The notes: a model not told the origin generated them from the letters alone. A stretch of DNA of 64,000 nt from Variovorax sp. dw_308 (GCF_019207085.1 NZ_JAATOM010000005.1:372001-436000); one strand, 5' to 3'; shown: positions 8,278 to 19,302, counted from the first letter of the stretch. Translations and numbers: made by a program.

Positions 8278-10551
8278 CTACTTGGAATCGAACCGGGTTG
8301 CGCCGTCCCACTCCGGGTCAAAGGGCCGCAACTTCATTGAGGCTAAACGCTCCGCATACAACCGGTAAAGGACTTTTTTGGCATCCCGTGCCAACAGCGC
8401 GTCCAGCGCAGTCTGCGCTTCTTCGGGCTGCTGCGTTTGGTACGCCGCCAGCATCCTGGTCCACAGCCGGAGTTGGCTGGCTTCCTCCGCGCCCAAGTCC
8501 GTCGCTCGGCCGACCGGCGCGTAGATGGTGACGGCCTGCTGCCGGCCCTTGACGCGCACGCGGTCCAGTTCCTGCCATGCATAGGCAGGGGCCGACTGCA
8601 TCGTGGTTTCACTGGCTACGACGGTCGCGCCGTAGGTGGCACCGAGGCCTTCGAGACGCGACGCCAGGTTCACCGCATCGCCGAGCACGGTGTAGCTGCG
8701 CCGTACGGCGGAGCCCATGTCGCCGACGCTCATCACGCCCGTGTTGATGCCGATGCCCACGCTGACTTCCGCCCGGCCGGCCTGGCGATTCTGTTCGCTG
8801 AGTTCCCGGATGGCCGCGGCCATGTCGACAGCCGCCTGCACGGCCAGCGCCGCATGGTTCGGCGCTTCCACCGGCGCACCCCAGAAGGCCATCACGCAGT
8901 CGCCCATGTATTTGTCGACCGTGCCGCCGTACCGGCTGATGACCTGGGTGAGGCGGTTGAAAACGGTGTTGAGGAACTCCTGCAGCGCCTGCGGCGGGAG
9001 CTGCTCCGAAAGATTCGTGAAGCCGCGCATGTCGCAGAACATCACGGTGAGTTCCTTGCTCTCCGCGCGCATGCTGTACTGCGCCGGGTGCTCGAGCATC
9101 TTCTCGACGAGTTCCGGCGGCACGTAGGTGCCGAACAGGTTGGCCAGCCCGCGCCGGCCGCGCTCTTCCACGAAGTAGCCCCACCCCATGTTGACCGCAA
9201 AGGCCGTGGCCATCATGAGCAGCGCCGACGCGATCGGCAGGACGAGCCCGGCCGACGCGAAGAGCCATGCGTTCAGCGCCACCACGGCCGCGAATGTGGC
9301 CAGGACAAGGCCCACCGCGCGAGACATCCGCAGCAAGGAAAGACCCACCGCGAGGATGAGCCCGGCAACAAGGACGACGACGATTTCGTAGCCCAGCGCA
9401 TAGTCCGGCACGACAAGCAGCCGGCGGTCCAGCAGGGCCGACAAGACATTGGCATGCACTTCCACGCCCGGGAAGGTTGCGCTGGTCGGTGTGGCGCGCA
9501 GATCCTGCAACCCGGGCGCCGTGGTGCCCACGAGCACGATCTTGCCCCGGAGCTCAGCCGCCGGAAGCTCGCCCGCCAGCACCGCCATGGCCGGGACATA
9601 CCGGAATGATCCGCCCAGCGCACCGCCGGGGCCGCGGTACGGGATCAGCATGCGTGCGCGCTGGTCGACCGGCACGCGCAACGCCTTTTGGCCGTCGCCG
9701 AGCATCAGCGTCTGCAGGGGCGGCCGGTCGGCGTCTTCGCGCAGCGGAAACGATGCAAAGGTCGGCGTCACGCTCTGCATGCCCGACGCCAGCCGGAATA
9801 TCGCGAGCCCGAGCGATTCGTAGTACCCGGCCGGCGCCGCGCCGCCTTCATACCGGGCGATCAGGGGCGCGGCGCGCAGCAGGCCGTCGCTGGCCGATCC
9901 CAGGTCCGCATTGATGAAACCCGCGGTACTGGCCGCATGCGCGAGCACGTCGATATTGCCGCCATAGCCATTCCATTCCGGCGCATAGGCGCCGTGCGGC
10001 GGAAAAGCGGTCAGGGCAAGCAGCGGCGGCGGCAGCGTTCCCTTGGAGAGCGGCTTCGCGCCTTGCGTGAAGTAGTACCCGAGCGCCACCGGGCGCCCCT
10101 GGATGGCGCGCGCGAAACTGCCGTCGTAGTCCAGCGACTCTTCGAGCCGCGCCAGTTCCTTCGCCAGCGCCGCATCGTGCTGCAGCGGGCCGCGCGACAG
10201 CGCGCGCAGGTTCGCAAGCCCGGAGCTTTCGTCGACCTCCGCGAACACCACGTCGAAGCCGAGCACCGCCGCCTGTTGCCGGTCCACGATTTCATGGGTG
10301 AGGCGCGCCAGCTGGTTGCGGCTCCAGGGCCATTGCCCGATCGCCTGGATGCTGGCGTCGTCGATGTCGACGATGACGATGCGCGGGTCGAGCGTCTGCG
10401 GCATCGTGGCGCGCAGGCGCCAGTCGTAGACGAAGCTGTCGAGGCTGTCGATGAAAGGGCGCCGCGGCATCAGCACGGCATGCGTCAGCACCAGCGCCAC
10501 CGGCACCAGCGTGATCAGGATGCGCTGCCAGTGTTTCAGCAGCGCAGCCAT
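8278..10551 (-). CDS. CHASE2-domain transmembrane adenylate cyclase (class III)
   Basis: This 757-residue protein has an N-terminal helix at about residues 10-28 and a periplasmic CHASE2 sensor domain (about 30-370, with VIVDIDDASIQAIGQWPWSR and GKIVLVGTTAPGLQDLRATP). Three membrane helices follow (about 378-460), then a catalytic domain from about residue 495. ELTVMFCDMRGFTNLSEQ and DKYMGDCVMAFWG supply the two metal-binding Asp residues. The Lys in VDKYMGD and the Asp in YTVLGDAVNLASRLE predict ATP rather than GTP as substrate. It would make cAMP in response to a periplasmic signal. Its neighbours are an FHA protein 12 bases upstream and a putative phosphodiesterase downstream. Confidence 0.92.
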   Translation of the reverse strand: MAALLKHWQRILITLVPVALVLTHAVLMPRRPFIDSLDSFVYDWRLRATMPQTLDPRIVIVDIDDASIQAIGQWPWSRNQLARLTHEIVDRQQAAVLGFDVVFAEVDESSGLANLRALSRGPLQHDAALAKELARLEESLDYDGSFARAIQGRPVALGYYFTQGAKPLSKGTLPPPLLALTAFPPHGAYAPEWNGYGGNIDVLAHAASTAGFINADLGSASDGLLRAAPLIARYEGGAAPAGYYESLGLAIFRLASGMQSVTPTFASFPLREDADRPPLQTLMLGDGQKALRVPVDQRARMLIPYRGPGGALGGSFRYVPAMAVLAGELPAAELRGKIVLVGTTAPGLQDLRATPTSATFPGVEVHANVLSALLDRRLLVVPDYALGYEIVVVLVAGLILAVGLSLLRMSRAVGLVLATFAAVVALNAWLFASAGLVLPIASALLMMATAFAVNMGWGYFVEERGRRGLANLFGTYVPPELVEKMLEHPAQYSMRAESKELTVMFCDMRGFTNLSEQLPPQALQEFLNTVFNRLTQVISRYGGTVDKYMGDCVMAFWGAPVEAPNHAALAVQAAVDMAAAIRELSEQNRQAGRAEVSVGIGINTGVMSVGDMGSAVRRSYTVLGDAVNLASRLEGLGATYGATVVASETTMQSAPAYAWQELDRVRVKGRQQAVTIYAPVGRATDLGAEEASQLRLWTRMLAAYQTQQPEEAQTALDALLARDAKKVLYRLYAERLASMKLRPFDPEWDGATRFDSK

Positions 10552-10563
10552 CGCGCGAGGGGA

Positions 10564-11208
10564 TCAGGTGTGGACGAATTGCATCCGGGTGCCGCCGAGT
10601 TCGAGCACGTCGCCGTCCTGCAGCGCCACCGCATCGGTGCCGAGCGGTTCGCCATTGAGCACGGTGCCGCCGTCGATCGGCGCCACCACATAGCCCTGCA
10701 GCCGGCGCGTGACCGCGGCCACCGCGACGCCCGGCTTGCCGATGGTGGTGACGACTTTTTGCAGCGAGAGTTCGCGGCCAGCCCCGGCGCCGGAGAGCAC
10801 GCGTATGACCGCGATGCCGCTCGCGGGCACGAGCGGCGCGATTTCAGTGGGTGCGGTGGACAGCGGAATGGGTGCCGACGCAACCGCGGTGCGTACCGGC
10901 ATGGCGTGTTCAGACGCGGCGCTGGTGGCCAGGTACCGGATCTTGTACTTGCCGACTTCGATGACGTCGTTGTGCTCCAGCGCCTGCTTCTTGATGGCGC
11001 GGGCGTTGATGTAGGTACCGTTGGTGCTGTTGAGATCTTCAAGATAGACATCGCTGCCGATCATGTGCAGAACGGCATGCTCCCCGCTGATCGCCAGATT
11101 GTCGATCACGATATCGTTGTAGGGCCGCCGCCCGAGCGTGGTGCGGTCCTTGGCAAGCGTGACTTCCTTGATCACGACTCCGTCGATCGAAACGATCAAT
11201 TTCGGCAT
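10564..11208 (-). CDS. FHA domain protein
   Basis: This is a 214-residue soluble protein. The N-terminal FHA domain (about residues 20-95) has the phosphothreonine-binding signature TLGRRPYNDIVIDNLAISGEH ending in LEDLNSTNGTYIN. After an Ala/Pro/Thr-rich linker, a second FHA-like fold is visible (TTIGKPG, VAPIDGGTVLNGEPLG, QDGDVLELGG) but lacks the Arg/Ser pair of a working binding site. The C-terminal copy is therefore probably structural. It lies between a PP2C phosphatase and an adenylate cyclase on the same strand, suggesting it reads a threonine phosphorylation that the phosphatase removes. No Ser/Thr kinase is in this window. Confidence 0.9.
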   Translation of the reverse strand: MPKLIVSIDGVVIKEVTLAKDRTTLGRRPYNDIVIDNLAISGEHAVLHMIGSDVYLEDLNSTNGTYINARAIKKQALEHNDVIEVGKYKIRYLATSAASEHAMPVRTAVASAPIPLSTAPTEIAPLVPASGIAVIRVLSGAGAGRELSLQKVVTTIGKPGVAVAAVTRRLQGYVVAPIDGGTVLNGEPLGTDAVALQDGDVLELGGTRMQFVHT

Positions 11209-11288
11209 GGCCGACTCCTGGATCTCAGTACGAACGTTTTAAGTATCAGCAAGATGCTCGCCAGCCCCGTCTCCGCACGCATTGCCAT

Positions 11289-12098
11289 TCAAGCCGAGGC
11301 ATCGGGTGCGGAAATGTTGCCGGCGCGAGCAAGAACTACAGATATGTTGTCCCGGCCGCCATTCTCGTTTGCAATTGCAACCAAAAGCGTTGCCTTTTCT
11401 GACAATTCGATATCTTGTAACAAAAGCGTGAAAAGCTGCTCTTCGAGAACCATTTCACTCAGTCCGTCCGAACATAACAGGTACAGGTCGCCGGGGCGCA
11501 CACTGTGTTCGTGCATTTCCAGGTCGACGTGGCGCTCGATGCCCAGTGCGCGAGTGACCAGATTGCGGTGCGGCGACAGCGCCGCTTGCGCCGCCGTGAT
11601 GGCGCCCGAGTCCATCTGTTCCTGCAGGAGAGAGTGGTCGCGCGTCAACTGTTCCAGAACGCCCGCCCGCAACCTGTAACAACGCGAGTCGCCAATGTGG
11701 CCGACGATCACGCGATGAGGCCCGAACGCGGCCACGACAAGGGTTGTCCCCATGCCCTGGAGTTGCAAATTTGCAACGCCCGCTTCCAGGATGGCGTCGT
11801 TGGCCTCGTCCACGCCGGCCTGCAACGCACGCCGGACCGCGCGCGCATGGGCGCGGGGACCGGCGTGGGCCAGCCAGCGCCCGAAGCTCGCCTGCAGCAG
11901 CGCGATGGCCATGCCGCTCGCCACCTCGCCGCCGTTGTAGCCCCCCATGCCGTCGGCCAGGATGGCCAGGCCGAGCGCGGGATCGAAGGCTATGGCGTCT
12001 TCGTTGTTCGCCCGCACCCGCCCGGAATCCGTCAGCGCCGCGAAATCCCAAGGCAAGGACACGGCTCCAGGGGAATATGCGGCGCCGGTGATTGCCAT
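11289..12098 (-). CDS. PP2C-type serine/threonine protein phosphatase
   Basis: Start chosen at the ATG at 12098 (MAITGAAYSPG), 17 bases after the terC stop; 269 residues. It has all PP2C metal motifs: VRANNEDAIAFDP, LAILADGMGGYNGGEVAS, HIGDSRCYRL with RDHSLLQEQM, LLCSDGLSEM and GGRDNISVVLA. It is a soluble Mn/Mg-dependent phosphatase of the PppA/Stp1 group, which typically opposes a Hanks-type kinase. Here it is followed 80 bases later by an FHA protein and the cyclase gene, an arrangement seen in bacterial threonine-phosphorylation pathways such as type VI secretion control. No T6SS or kinase gene is visible. Confidence 0.92.
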   Translation of the reverse strand: MAITGAAYSPGAVSLPWDFAALTDSGRVRANNEDAIAFDPALGLAILADGMGGYNGGEVASGMAIALLQASFGRWLAHAGPRAHARAVRRALQAGVDEANDAILEAGVANLQLQGMGTTLVVAAFGPHRVIVGHIGDSRCYRLRAGVLEQLTRDHSLLQEQMDSGAITAAQAALSPHRNLVTRALGIERHVDLEMHEHSVRPGDLYLLCSDGLSEMVLEEQLFTLLLQDIELSEKATLLVAIANENGGRDNISVVLARAGNISAPDASA

Positions 12099-12115
12099 GT
12101 GCGAGGTCTTTCGTG

Positions 12116-12796
12116 TCAAGTCGCCGCGTGGGCGCGCTGCTGCATGGAGCGACCGATGGCCACCACGATGGCCGCCCCAGCCGCCGCAGCAGCGTAATGC
12201 AGCCACGGATTCACCGCCAGTACGTCATGCAGCGAAACATCTTGCACGATCGTCTCGCCACCCACCCAACCGATCAGCGCGGCACCCAGCATCACGATGA
12301 TCGGGAAGCGCTCCATCACCTTGATCATCAACGTGCTGCCGAAGATCACCAGCGGAATGCTGATCGCCAGGCCCAGGATCAGCAACACCATGTCGCCGCT
12401 TGCCGCGGCCGCGACGGCAATGACGTTGTCGAGGCTCATCACCAGGTCGGCAATCAGAATTGTGCGGATCGCTGCGGCCAGGGTTCCGTATTCCTTGCCC
12501 TCGCCCTCGTCTTGCTCGTCGTCGCTGAGCAGTTGCACGCCGATCCAGAGCAACAGCAGGCCGCCGGCGATTTGCAGGTAGGGCAGCGCCAACAATTTGG
12601 CGGCAACGACCGTGAGCACGATGCGCAGCACCACGGCAGCCCCGGAGCCGAACATCACGGCTTTCTTTTGCTGTTGCGGCGGCAGCGAGCGCGCAGCCAG
12701 CGCGATGACCACCGCGTTGTCACCGGAAAGGATGATGTTGATCCAGACGATCTTCATCAGGCCCAACCAGAAATCAGTCGAATAAAGGAATTCCAT
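12116..12796 (-). CDS. TerC family integral membrane protein
   Basis: The chosen start MEFLYSTDFWLGLMKIVWIN (12796) gives 226 residues; a longer frame to 12847 would run through the sucD terminator. Seven or so hydrophobic segments are seen, with the TerC hallmark NIILSGDNAVVIALA and its repeat DLVMSLDNVIAVAAAA. Each contributes acidic residues within the membrane. TerC-family proteins (TerC, Alx, YceF/YkoY types) are linked to metal-ion, especially manganese, export and to tellurite tolerance. The specific ion cannot be told. It opens a same-strand run with the PP2C gene 17 bases downstream. Confidence 0.9.
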   Translation of the reverse strand: MEFLYSTDFWLGLMKIVWINIILSGDNAVVIALAARSLPPQQQKKAVMFGSGAAVVLRIVLTVVAAKLLALPYLQIAGGLLLLWIGVQLLSDDEQDEGEGKEYGTLAAAIRTILIADLVMSLDNVIAVAAAASGDMVLLILGLAISIPLVIFGSTLMIKVMERFPIIVMLGAALIGWVGGETIVQDVSLHDVLAVNPWLHYAAAAAGAAIVVAIGRSMQQRAHAAT

Positions 12797-12827
12797 CCAT
12801 CGTGCTCCGAGCCCTATGTCTGGAACC

Positions 12828-12865
12828 AAAAAAGCGCCGGCAACCAACGTTGCGGGCGCCTTTTT
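12828..12865 (-). terminator. Rho-independent terminator after sucD
   Basis: On the minus strand AAAAA precedes GGCGCCCGCAAC-GTTG-GTTGCCGGCGC and a run of six T. The 11-bp stem has one mismatch and lies about 35 bases past the sucD stop and about 30 bases before terC, ending the sucCD transcript. Confidence 0.85.
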
Positions 12866-12899
12866 CCAGATGCAGGCAGTTGTTTTGCCAAGCGCGAAT

Positions 12900-13793
12900 T
12901 TACAAACGTGACTTCAGCAGTTTGCCCAATTCCGAGAAGTTGCGCGTCACGGTGAACCCGCACTCTTCCATGATCGCCAGCTTGGCGTCGGCCGTGTCGG
13001 CGCCGCCCGAGATCAGCGCGCCGGCGTGGCCCATGCGCTTGCCCGGAGGCGCGGTGACGCCAGCGATGAAGCCGACGATCGGCTTCTTCATGTTGTCCTT
13101 GCACCAGCGCGCGGCGTCGGCTTCGTCCGGGCCGCCGATTTCGCCGATCATGATGACGGCGTCGGTGTCGGGGTCGTCGTTGAAGGCCTTCATCACGTCG
13201 ATGTGCTTGAGGCCGTTGATCGGGTCGCCGCCGATGCCGACCGCGGTCGATTGGCCGAGGCCGATTTCCGTCAGCTGAGCCACGGCTTCATAGGTCAGCG
13301 TGCCCGAGCGCGAGACCACGCCGATGCGGCCCTTGCGGTGGATGTGGCCGGGCATGATGCCGATCTTGATTTCGTCGGGCGTGATCAGGCCGGGGCAGTT
13401 CGGGCCCAGCAGCAGGGTCTTCTTGCCGCCAGCCGCTTCCTTGGCCTTCATCCTGTTGCGCACTTCGAGCATGTCCCGGACGGGGATGCCTTCGGTGATG
13501 CAGATCGCCATGTCCAGGTCGGCTTCGACGGCCTCCCAGATGGCGGCGGCGGCGCCCGGAGGCGGCACGTAGATCACCGACACGGTCGCGCCGGTCTGCT
13601 GGGCTGCTTCCTTCACCGAGCCGAAGATCGGGATGTTGAAGATCGACTCGCCGGCCTTCTTCGGGTTCACGCCCGCGACGAAGCAGTTCTTGCCGTTCGC
13701 GTATTCCTGGCACTTTTCCGTGTGGAACTGACCGGTCTTGCCGGTGATGCCCTGGGTGATGACCTTGGTGTCTTTGTTGATGTAGATCGACAT
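12900..13793 (-). CDS. sucD: Succinyl-CoA synthetase, alpha subunit
   Basis: 297 residues, the normal length. The CoA-binding Rossmann part starts [20 protein letters not shown]. The catalytic, phosphorylated His lies in the conserved [16 protein letters not shown] to GHAGALISG region. [19 protein letters not shown] and LLGPNCPG motifs are intact. With SucC it converts succinyl-CoA and ADP or GDP plus phosphate to succinate in the TCA cycle. AAGGAA precedes the ATG, and it starts 9 bases after the sucC stop. A terminator follows. Confidence 0.98.
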   Translation of the reverse strand: MSIYINKDTKVITQGITGKTGQFHTEKCQEYANGKNCFVAGVNPKKAGESIFNIPIFGSVKEAAQQTGATVSVIYVPPPGAAAAIWEAVEADLDMAICITEGIPVRDMLEVRNRMKAKEAAGGKKTLLLGPNCPGLITPDEIKIGIMPGHIHRKGRIGVVSRSGTLTYEAVAQLTEIGLGQSTAVGIGGDPINGLKHIDVMKAFNDDPDTDAVIMIGEIGGPDEADAARWCKDNMKKPIVGFIAGVTAPPGKRMGHAGALISGGADTADAKLAIMEECGFTVTRNFSELGKLLKSRL

Positions 13794-13802
13794 GCTTGTT
13801 CC

Positions 13803-14972
<1,170 letters not shown>

Positions 14973-15146
14973 GAGGATGTCTCTCGGAAGAGGAGGTTGG
15001 GACGGGAGATGGGGATGTTGTCCGAGGGCCACGTGCGCTGCAAGACTGGCCGGCGAACAACCGGGGAATGTATCATGGTGCGCTGCACCAACCGCAGGCA
15101 TCTGCTTGCGGTCAATACGTAGTTACTCCAGCGAAAAAAGAACTCC

Positions 15147-16070
15147 ATGGTCAAGGTCTTCATCGACGGCGAAGCCGGCACCACCGGCCTGCAAATCCGC
15201 GAACGTCTCGCCACCATGCCCGGCATCGAGGTGGTGAGCATCGATCCCGCATTGCGCAAGGACGTGAACGCCAAGCGGGAGCTGATGGCCGGGGTCGACC
15301 TGGTGATCCTCTGCCTGCACGACGATGCGGCCATCGAGTCGGTGGCGTTGATCGATCAGTTGAGCGGCAAGAAGCCGAAGATCATCGATGCGTCGACGGC
15401 GCATCGTGTGAACCCAACGTGGACCTTCGGTTTCCCCGAACTGGTGGCCGGCCACTGGGAAGCGGTGGCGAAGGCCGACCGCGTGGCCAACCCGGGTTGC
15501 TACGCCACCGGCGCCATCGCCATCGTGCGTCCGCTGATCGACGCCGGACTGCTGCGCGCGGACCAGCCGATCGCCCTGCCATCGGTCAGCGGCTTCTCGG
15601 GCGGCGGCCGGACCATGATCGAGGCCTACGAATCGGGCGCGGCGCCGGCGTTCGAGACCTACGCGCTCGGGCTCAAGCACAAGCACATCCCCGAGATCAT
15701 GAAGTACACGGGGCTCACGCATCGCCCCGTCTTCATCCCCTCGGTCGGCAACTTCAAACAGGGCATGCTGGTGCAGTTGCCATTGGACCTGGACCAACTG
15801 CCAGGCAAGCCGAAGGCCGGCGACCTGCACGATGCGCTCGCCGCGCACTATGCCAGGAGCAACACGCCGGCCCGATACGTGAAGGTGCTTCCGCCCACCG
15901 ACAGCGGCAAGATCGATCCGTTGGCGCTCAACGACACCAACGAACTCGAGATCCGCGTGTTCCCGAACGAAGACCACCGCCACGCGGTCGTCATCGCGCG
16001 GCTCGACAACCTGGGCAAGGGCGCGAGCGGCGCGGCGGTGCAGAACCTGGAATTGATGCTGGGGCTCTGA
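15147..16070 (+). CDS. argC: N-acetyl-gamma-glutamyl-phosphate reductase, type 2
   Basis: 307 residues, the short type 2 ArgC length. It has NADP-binding [18 protein letters not shown] at the N-terminus, the active-site cysteine in [11 protein letters not shown] (about residue 117), and the family motifs [18 protein letters not shown] and [16 protein letters not shown]. It reduces N-acetylglutamyl phosphate to the semialdehyde in arginine synthesis. The gene is divergent from sucC. A small hairpin (ACCGCA...TGCGGT, about 15090-15113) lies in the leader. Other arg genes are not in the window. Confidence 0.96.
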   Translation: MVKVFIDGEAGTTGLQIRERLATMPGIEVVSIDPALRKDVNAKRELMAGVDLVILCLHDDAAIESVALIDQLSGKKPKIIDASTAHRVNPTWTFGFPELVAGHWEAVAKADRVANPGCYATGAIAIVRPLIDAGLLRADQPIALPSVSGFSGGGRTMIEAYESGAAPAFETYALGLKHKHIPEIMKYTGLTHRPVFIPSVGNFKQGMLVQLPLDLDQLPGKPKAGDLHDALAAHYARSNTPARYVKVLPPTDSGKIDPLALNDTNELEIRVFPNEDHRHAVVIARLDNLGKGASGAAVQNLELMLGL

Positions 16071-16310
16071 GCCTCGTCGCTGCGCAGGCGGGGCTACAGC
16101 CTTGGCGCCTCGGGCAACGCCGAAGCAGCACGGATTCCCAGGCACGACGCGTGTGTGCGTAGCGTTTCCCTGGCTCGCAGAACCGGCTCGACCCTCCGGC
16201 CGGCGCTACACATTTGATAGCAATCCGTGCAATTGTGGCGCGCATTTCGGCAGTTCCGGGCGTGCAAATATGGCTATCATCCGGCGATCCAAACAAGAGG
16301 AGCGCTCAAC

Positions 16311-16748
16311 ATGGCCGCCAAATTCCAGAAGCCCACCGGCGCTTTCGTGGCCGCATCCTGGGCCGCACTGCTCGTCGGTGCGATCGTCTTCCTCACCGGA
16401 TTGTGGAGCGCCTCGATGCAGCTCAATGAGAAAGGCTACTACTTCACCATCCTGATGTACGGCCTGTTCTCCGCCGTGTCCCTGCAGAAGTCGGTGCGCG
16501 ACCGGCTCGAGGGCATTCCGGTCACCAACATCTACTACAGCCTGTGCTGGGTCTCGCTGTTGTTGTCGGTTGCGCTGTTGGCCGTGGGCCTCTTCAATGC
16601 GACGCTGGCGGGGAGCGAGAAGGGCTTCTATGGCATGGCGTTCCTGCTCGCGCTGTTCGGTGCGGTCGCCGTGCAGAAGAACGTGCGTGACATGGCTGCG
16701 CACAAGAGCGACACGCCCGGCTTGGCGGACGAGCCCGACGTGGCCTGA
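16311..16748 (+). CDS. YiaA/YiaB-family inner membrane protein
   Basis: 145 residues from [16 protein letters not shown], with AGAGGAG 8 bases upstream deciding the start. Two copies of the YiaAB domain are visible. Each is a helix pair: [18 protein letters not shown] with [20 protein letters not shown], then [20 protein letters not shown] with [20 protein letters not shown]. The repeated L-F-x-A-V-x-x-Q-K end is the family signature. Function of the family is not established. The gene stands alone on the plus strand, convergent with the next. Confidence 0.85.
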   Translation: MAAKFQKPTGAFVAASWAALLVGAIVFLTGLWSASMQLNEKGYYFTILMYGLFSAVSLQKSVRDRLEGIPVTNIYYSLCWVSLLLSVALLAVGLFNATLAGSEKGFYGMAFLLALFGAVAVQKNVRDMAAHKSDTPGLADEPDVA

Positions 16749-16784
16749 GCGGCCTGCGAAAGCCGGACGCCCGCTGCGCGGGTC

Positions 16785-17564
16785 TCAGCGCGTGAGATAG
16801 AAACCCACGGCCGCCAGCGCCGCGTGCGCGGCGACGGCAATCCACCAGATCGTGCGGGAGGGCGTGGCCGCATCCTGAAGCGCATCGCCGATGCGCTGGC
16901 CGAGCATGGTGCGCAAGGCGGGGTCCTCGGCGCCTGCCGCTGCCGCACCGAATTCACCCTGAGTTTGCTGCCAATGCGCCACCATGTCCGACAGCGGCAG
17001 CCGCGCAAGCACGAAGCCGATGGCCCTGGACAGCGCCTTGCTCTCCCCGAGGACCGGCGCGAGTTGACGGCTCAAGGTTTCCACGGTGAGCCATTCCGGT
17101 ACACGCTGCAATGCGCCGTACGTGCGGGGCATGGCCTCGATGCGGCCCGCGATGGCAGAGGCCAGTCGCAGGGAGATGGTCTGGCCGTGGGCCCTGACCA
17201 CCTGTTGCAGCGCTCGCGCATGGCCTTGCTTCACGCCGATCATCAGGTAGAGCGGGACGTACAGCATCAGCGACATGGCCACCAGCAAGGGTGGCGAGGC
17301 CAGCATTGCCAGCACGGCGCCGACGCCGCCGGCATGGGCTGCCGACATGCCCGGTCCATTGAAGCGGACCAGGTACCAGGCGAACGCGCCAGCGCCGAGC
17401 AGCAGCGCCAGCAGTCCGCCCACGACGACGGACCGCGCGAAGGCCGCGCCGGCCTTGAAGCCGGTGCGCGTGAGCGACGGCGAAGCCGCCGTTGATGCAT
17501 TCGATGGCAAGAATTCCTCCCTGAATTGCGGTCCGCGCCGCGCCTTCGAATCATGCCAGTCCAC
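16785..17564 (-). CDS. Membrane protein of unknown function
   Basis: 259 residues from a GTG at 17564 (MDWHDSKARRG). I do not recognise a family. Visible are a hydrophobic helix near residues 45-68 (SVVVGGLLALLLGAGAFAW), a long one near 80-110 (VLAMLASPPLLVAMSLMLYV) and a C-terminal one (IWWIAVAAHAALAAVGFYL). A soluble helical stretch of about 110 residues lies between the second and third. It sits 17 bases after the recX stop on the same strand, so it may be co-transcribed with recA-recX. The start is uncertain. Confidence 0.65.
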   Translation of the reverse strand: MDWHDSKARRGPQFREEFLPSNASTAASPSLTRTGFKAGAAFARSVVVGGLLALLLGAGAFAWYLVRFNGPGMSAAHAGGVGAVLAMLASPPLLVAMSLMLYVPLYLMIGVKQGHARALQQVVRAHGQTISLRLASAIAGRIEAMPRTYGALQRVPEWLTVETLSRQLAPVLGESKALSRAIGFVLARLPLSDMVAHWQQTQGEFGAAAAGAEDPALRTMLGQRIGDALQDAATPSRTIWWIAVAAHAALAAVGFYLTR

Positions 17565-17581
17565 GCACGCAATGGGTGCGT

Positions 17582-18034
17582 TTAATTGCTGTCTGCGTTA
17601 GTTTTCAGCGTCTTGGCGACCACGTCGGCCGAGAAGCCGCGGGCCAGCAGGAAGCGCACCTGCCGGGCGCGCTCGGCTGCGTCCGCCGGGGGCACGCCGA
17701 AGCGGCGGCGCCAGACTTCCAGGGCACGGGGCAACTCGGTGTCGCGCAGGCTGGCCACGGCCTCGGCAATGGCCTCCGGGGCAATGCCCTTGTGCGCCAG
17801 CTCCTGCCGGACGCGCGCGCCGCCGACGCGTGAGGCACGCTGGTTCAGCACGGACTGGACCACGCGCGCCTCGCTGATGAAGTCCTTCGCCGCGAGTTCA
17901 TCGAGCGCCCGGCCCAGGGAGCCGGGTTCTTCCTCATGCCGCGCGAGCTTGCGTTCCAACTCCGCGCGCGAATGCTCTCGTTGGCTCAGCAGGCGCAGCG
18001 CGCGGCCTTTGAGGGAAGGGGCTCCAAATGCCAT
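17582..18034 (-). CDS. recX: Regulatory protein RecX
   Basis: 150 residues, with the three-helix RecX repeats. [22 protein letters not shown] and [20 protein letters not shown] are typical first and second repeats, and [19 protein letters not shown] is the third. RecX binds RecA filaments and modulates their growth. The gene follows recA by 15 bases on the same strand, the usual arrangement, and so should share its SOS control. Confidence 0.95.
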   Translation of the reverse strand: MAFGAPSLKGRALRLLSQREHSRAELERKLARHEEEPGSLGRALDELAAKDFISEARVVQSVLNQRASRVGGARVRQELAHKGIAPEAIAEAVASLRDTELPRALEVWRRRFGVPPADAAERARQVRFLLARGFSADVVAKTLKTNADSN

Positions 18035-18049
18035 CGGCTGGCGTGTCGC

Positions 18050-19159
18050 TTACTTCTCGGCCTTGTCGGCCTTCTCAGCCTTCACGGGCTTGGCCACGGG
18101 CGCTTCGGGCGCATTCGCATCGGCGGCCAGCAGCGGAATGCCCAGCGATTCGCGCACCTTGTTCTCGATCTCGCGCGACAGCTCGGGGTTCTCGCGCAGG
18201 AACTCGCGGGCGTTGTCGCGGCCCTGGCCGATCTTCTCGCCGTTGTAGGCGTACCAGGCGCCGGACTTGTCGACGATCTTGGCCGTGACGCCCATGTCGA
18301 TGATCTCGCCCTCGCGGCTGATGCCTTCGCCGAACAGGATGTCGAACTCGGCCGTCTTGAAGGGGGGCGAGACCTTGTTCTTCACCACCTTGACCTTGGT
18401 CTCGTTGCCGATGGCTTCGTCGCCCTTCTTGATGGTGCCGATGCGGCGAATGTCCAGCCGCACCGAGGCGTAGAACTTCAGCGCGTTGCCGCCGGTGGTG
18501 GTTTCGGGCGAGCCGAACATCACGCCGATCTTCATGCGGATCTGGTTGATGAAGATGACCATGCAGTTGGTCTTCTTGATCGTGGCGGTGAGCTTGCGCA
18601 GCGCCTGGCTCATCAAGCGGGCCTGCAGGCCGGGCAGCGAGTCGCCCATTTCGCCTTCGATTTCGGCCTTGGGCGTGAGCGCGGCGACCGAGTCGACCAC
18701 GATCAGGTCCACAGCACCGGAACGCACCAGCGAGTCGACGATTTCAAGGGCTTGCTCGCCGGTGTCGGGCTGGCTGATGAGCAGGTCGGACAGGTTCACG
18801 CCGAGCTTCTGGGCGTACTGCACGTCGAGCGCATGCTCGGCATCGACGAAGGCGCAGGTGCCGGCCTGGCGCTGCATCTCGGCGATGACCTGCAGCGTGA
18901 GCGTGGTCTTGCCCGAGGATTCGGGGCCGTAGATCTCGATGACGCGGCCGCGCGGCAGACCGCCGACGCCCAGCGCGATGTCCAGGCCCAGCGAACCGGT
19001 GGAGACCACCTGGATGTCTTCCAGCGCCTCGCCCTCGCCCAGCCGCATGATCGTGCCCTTGCCGAACTGCTTTTCGATCTGGGCCAGTGCGGCCTGAAGG
19101 GCCTTGGCCTTTTCGCTGTTCGGGACCGAGATGCTGGTGCCCTTGACGAGTGCGTCCAT
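18050..19159 (-). CDS. recA: Recombinase RecA
   Basis: 369 residues. Walker A is [10 protein letters not shown] (near residue 75) and Walker B is [12 protein letters not shown]. The L2 region and the C-terminal domain [20 protein letters not shown] are all intact. The protein ends in a Lys/Ala/Glu tail ([13 protein letters not shown]). It catalyses strand exchange in recombination and triggers LexA self-cleavage. AAGGAG precedes the ATG by 6 bases, and a perfect LexA box lies 45 bases upstream, so SOS induction is expected. recX follows at once. A MarR-type regulator gene is divergent. Confidence 0.99.
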   Translation of the reverse strand: MDALVKGTSISVPNSEKAKALQAALAQIEKQFGKGTIMRLGEGEALEDIQVVSTGSLGLDIALGVGGLPRGRVIEIYGPESSGKTTLTLQVIAEMQRQAGTCAFVDAEHALDVQYAQKLGVNLSDLLISQPDTGEQALEIVDSLVRSGAVDLIVVDSVAALTPKAEIEGEMGDSLPGLQARLMSQALRKLTATIKKTNCMVIFINQIRMKIGVMFGSPETTTGGNALKFYASVRLDIRRIGTIKKGDEAIGNETKVKVVKNKVSPPFKTAEFDILFGEGISREGEIIDMGVTAKIVDKSGAWYAYNGEKIGQGRDNAREFLRENPELSREIENKVRESLGIPLLAADANAPEAPVAKPVKAEKADKAEK

Positions 19160-19204
19160 GAAAAATCTCCTTGAATATCAACGGTTTGTGTTTGGTTTTC
19201 GCAT

Positions 19205-19220
19205 CTGTGTTTGATAACAG
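19205..19220 (-). promoter_or_regulatory. LexA (SOS) box upstream of recA
   Basis: CTGTGTTTGATAACAG fits CTGT-N8-ACAG exactly and lies 45-61 bases before the recA ATG, where it would cover the -10 region (TTATCA-like on the minus strand). It is the only such box noticed in the recA/marR divergent region. Confidence 0.88.
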
Positions 19221-19302
19221 GCTGGATGCTTGAACAGTAGTGTATGCGGCTGTATAAATCCGTAAAGTCGATTTTTAGTCAGTTTGCTTTACCATATGCA
19301 CG

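Noticed and set aside
12797..12899. Manganese (yybP-ykoY) riboswitch before terC
   Set aside because: Only about 30 bases remain between the sucD terminator and the start of terC, too short for the motif, and its conserved loops are not seen.
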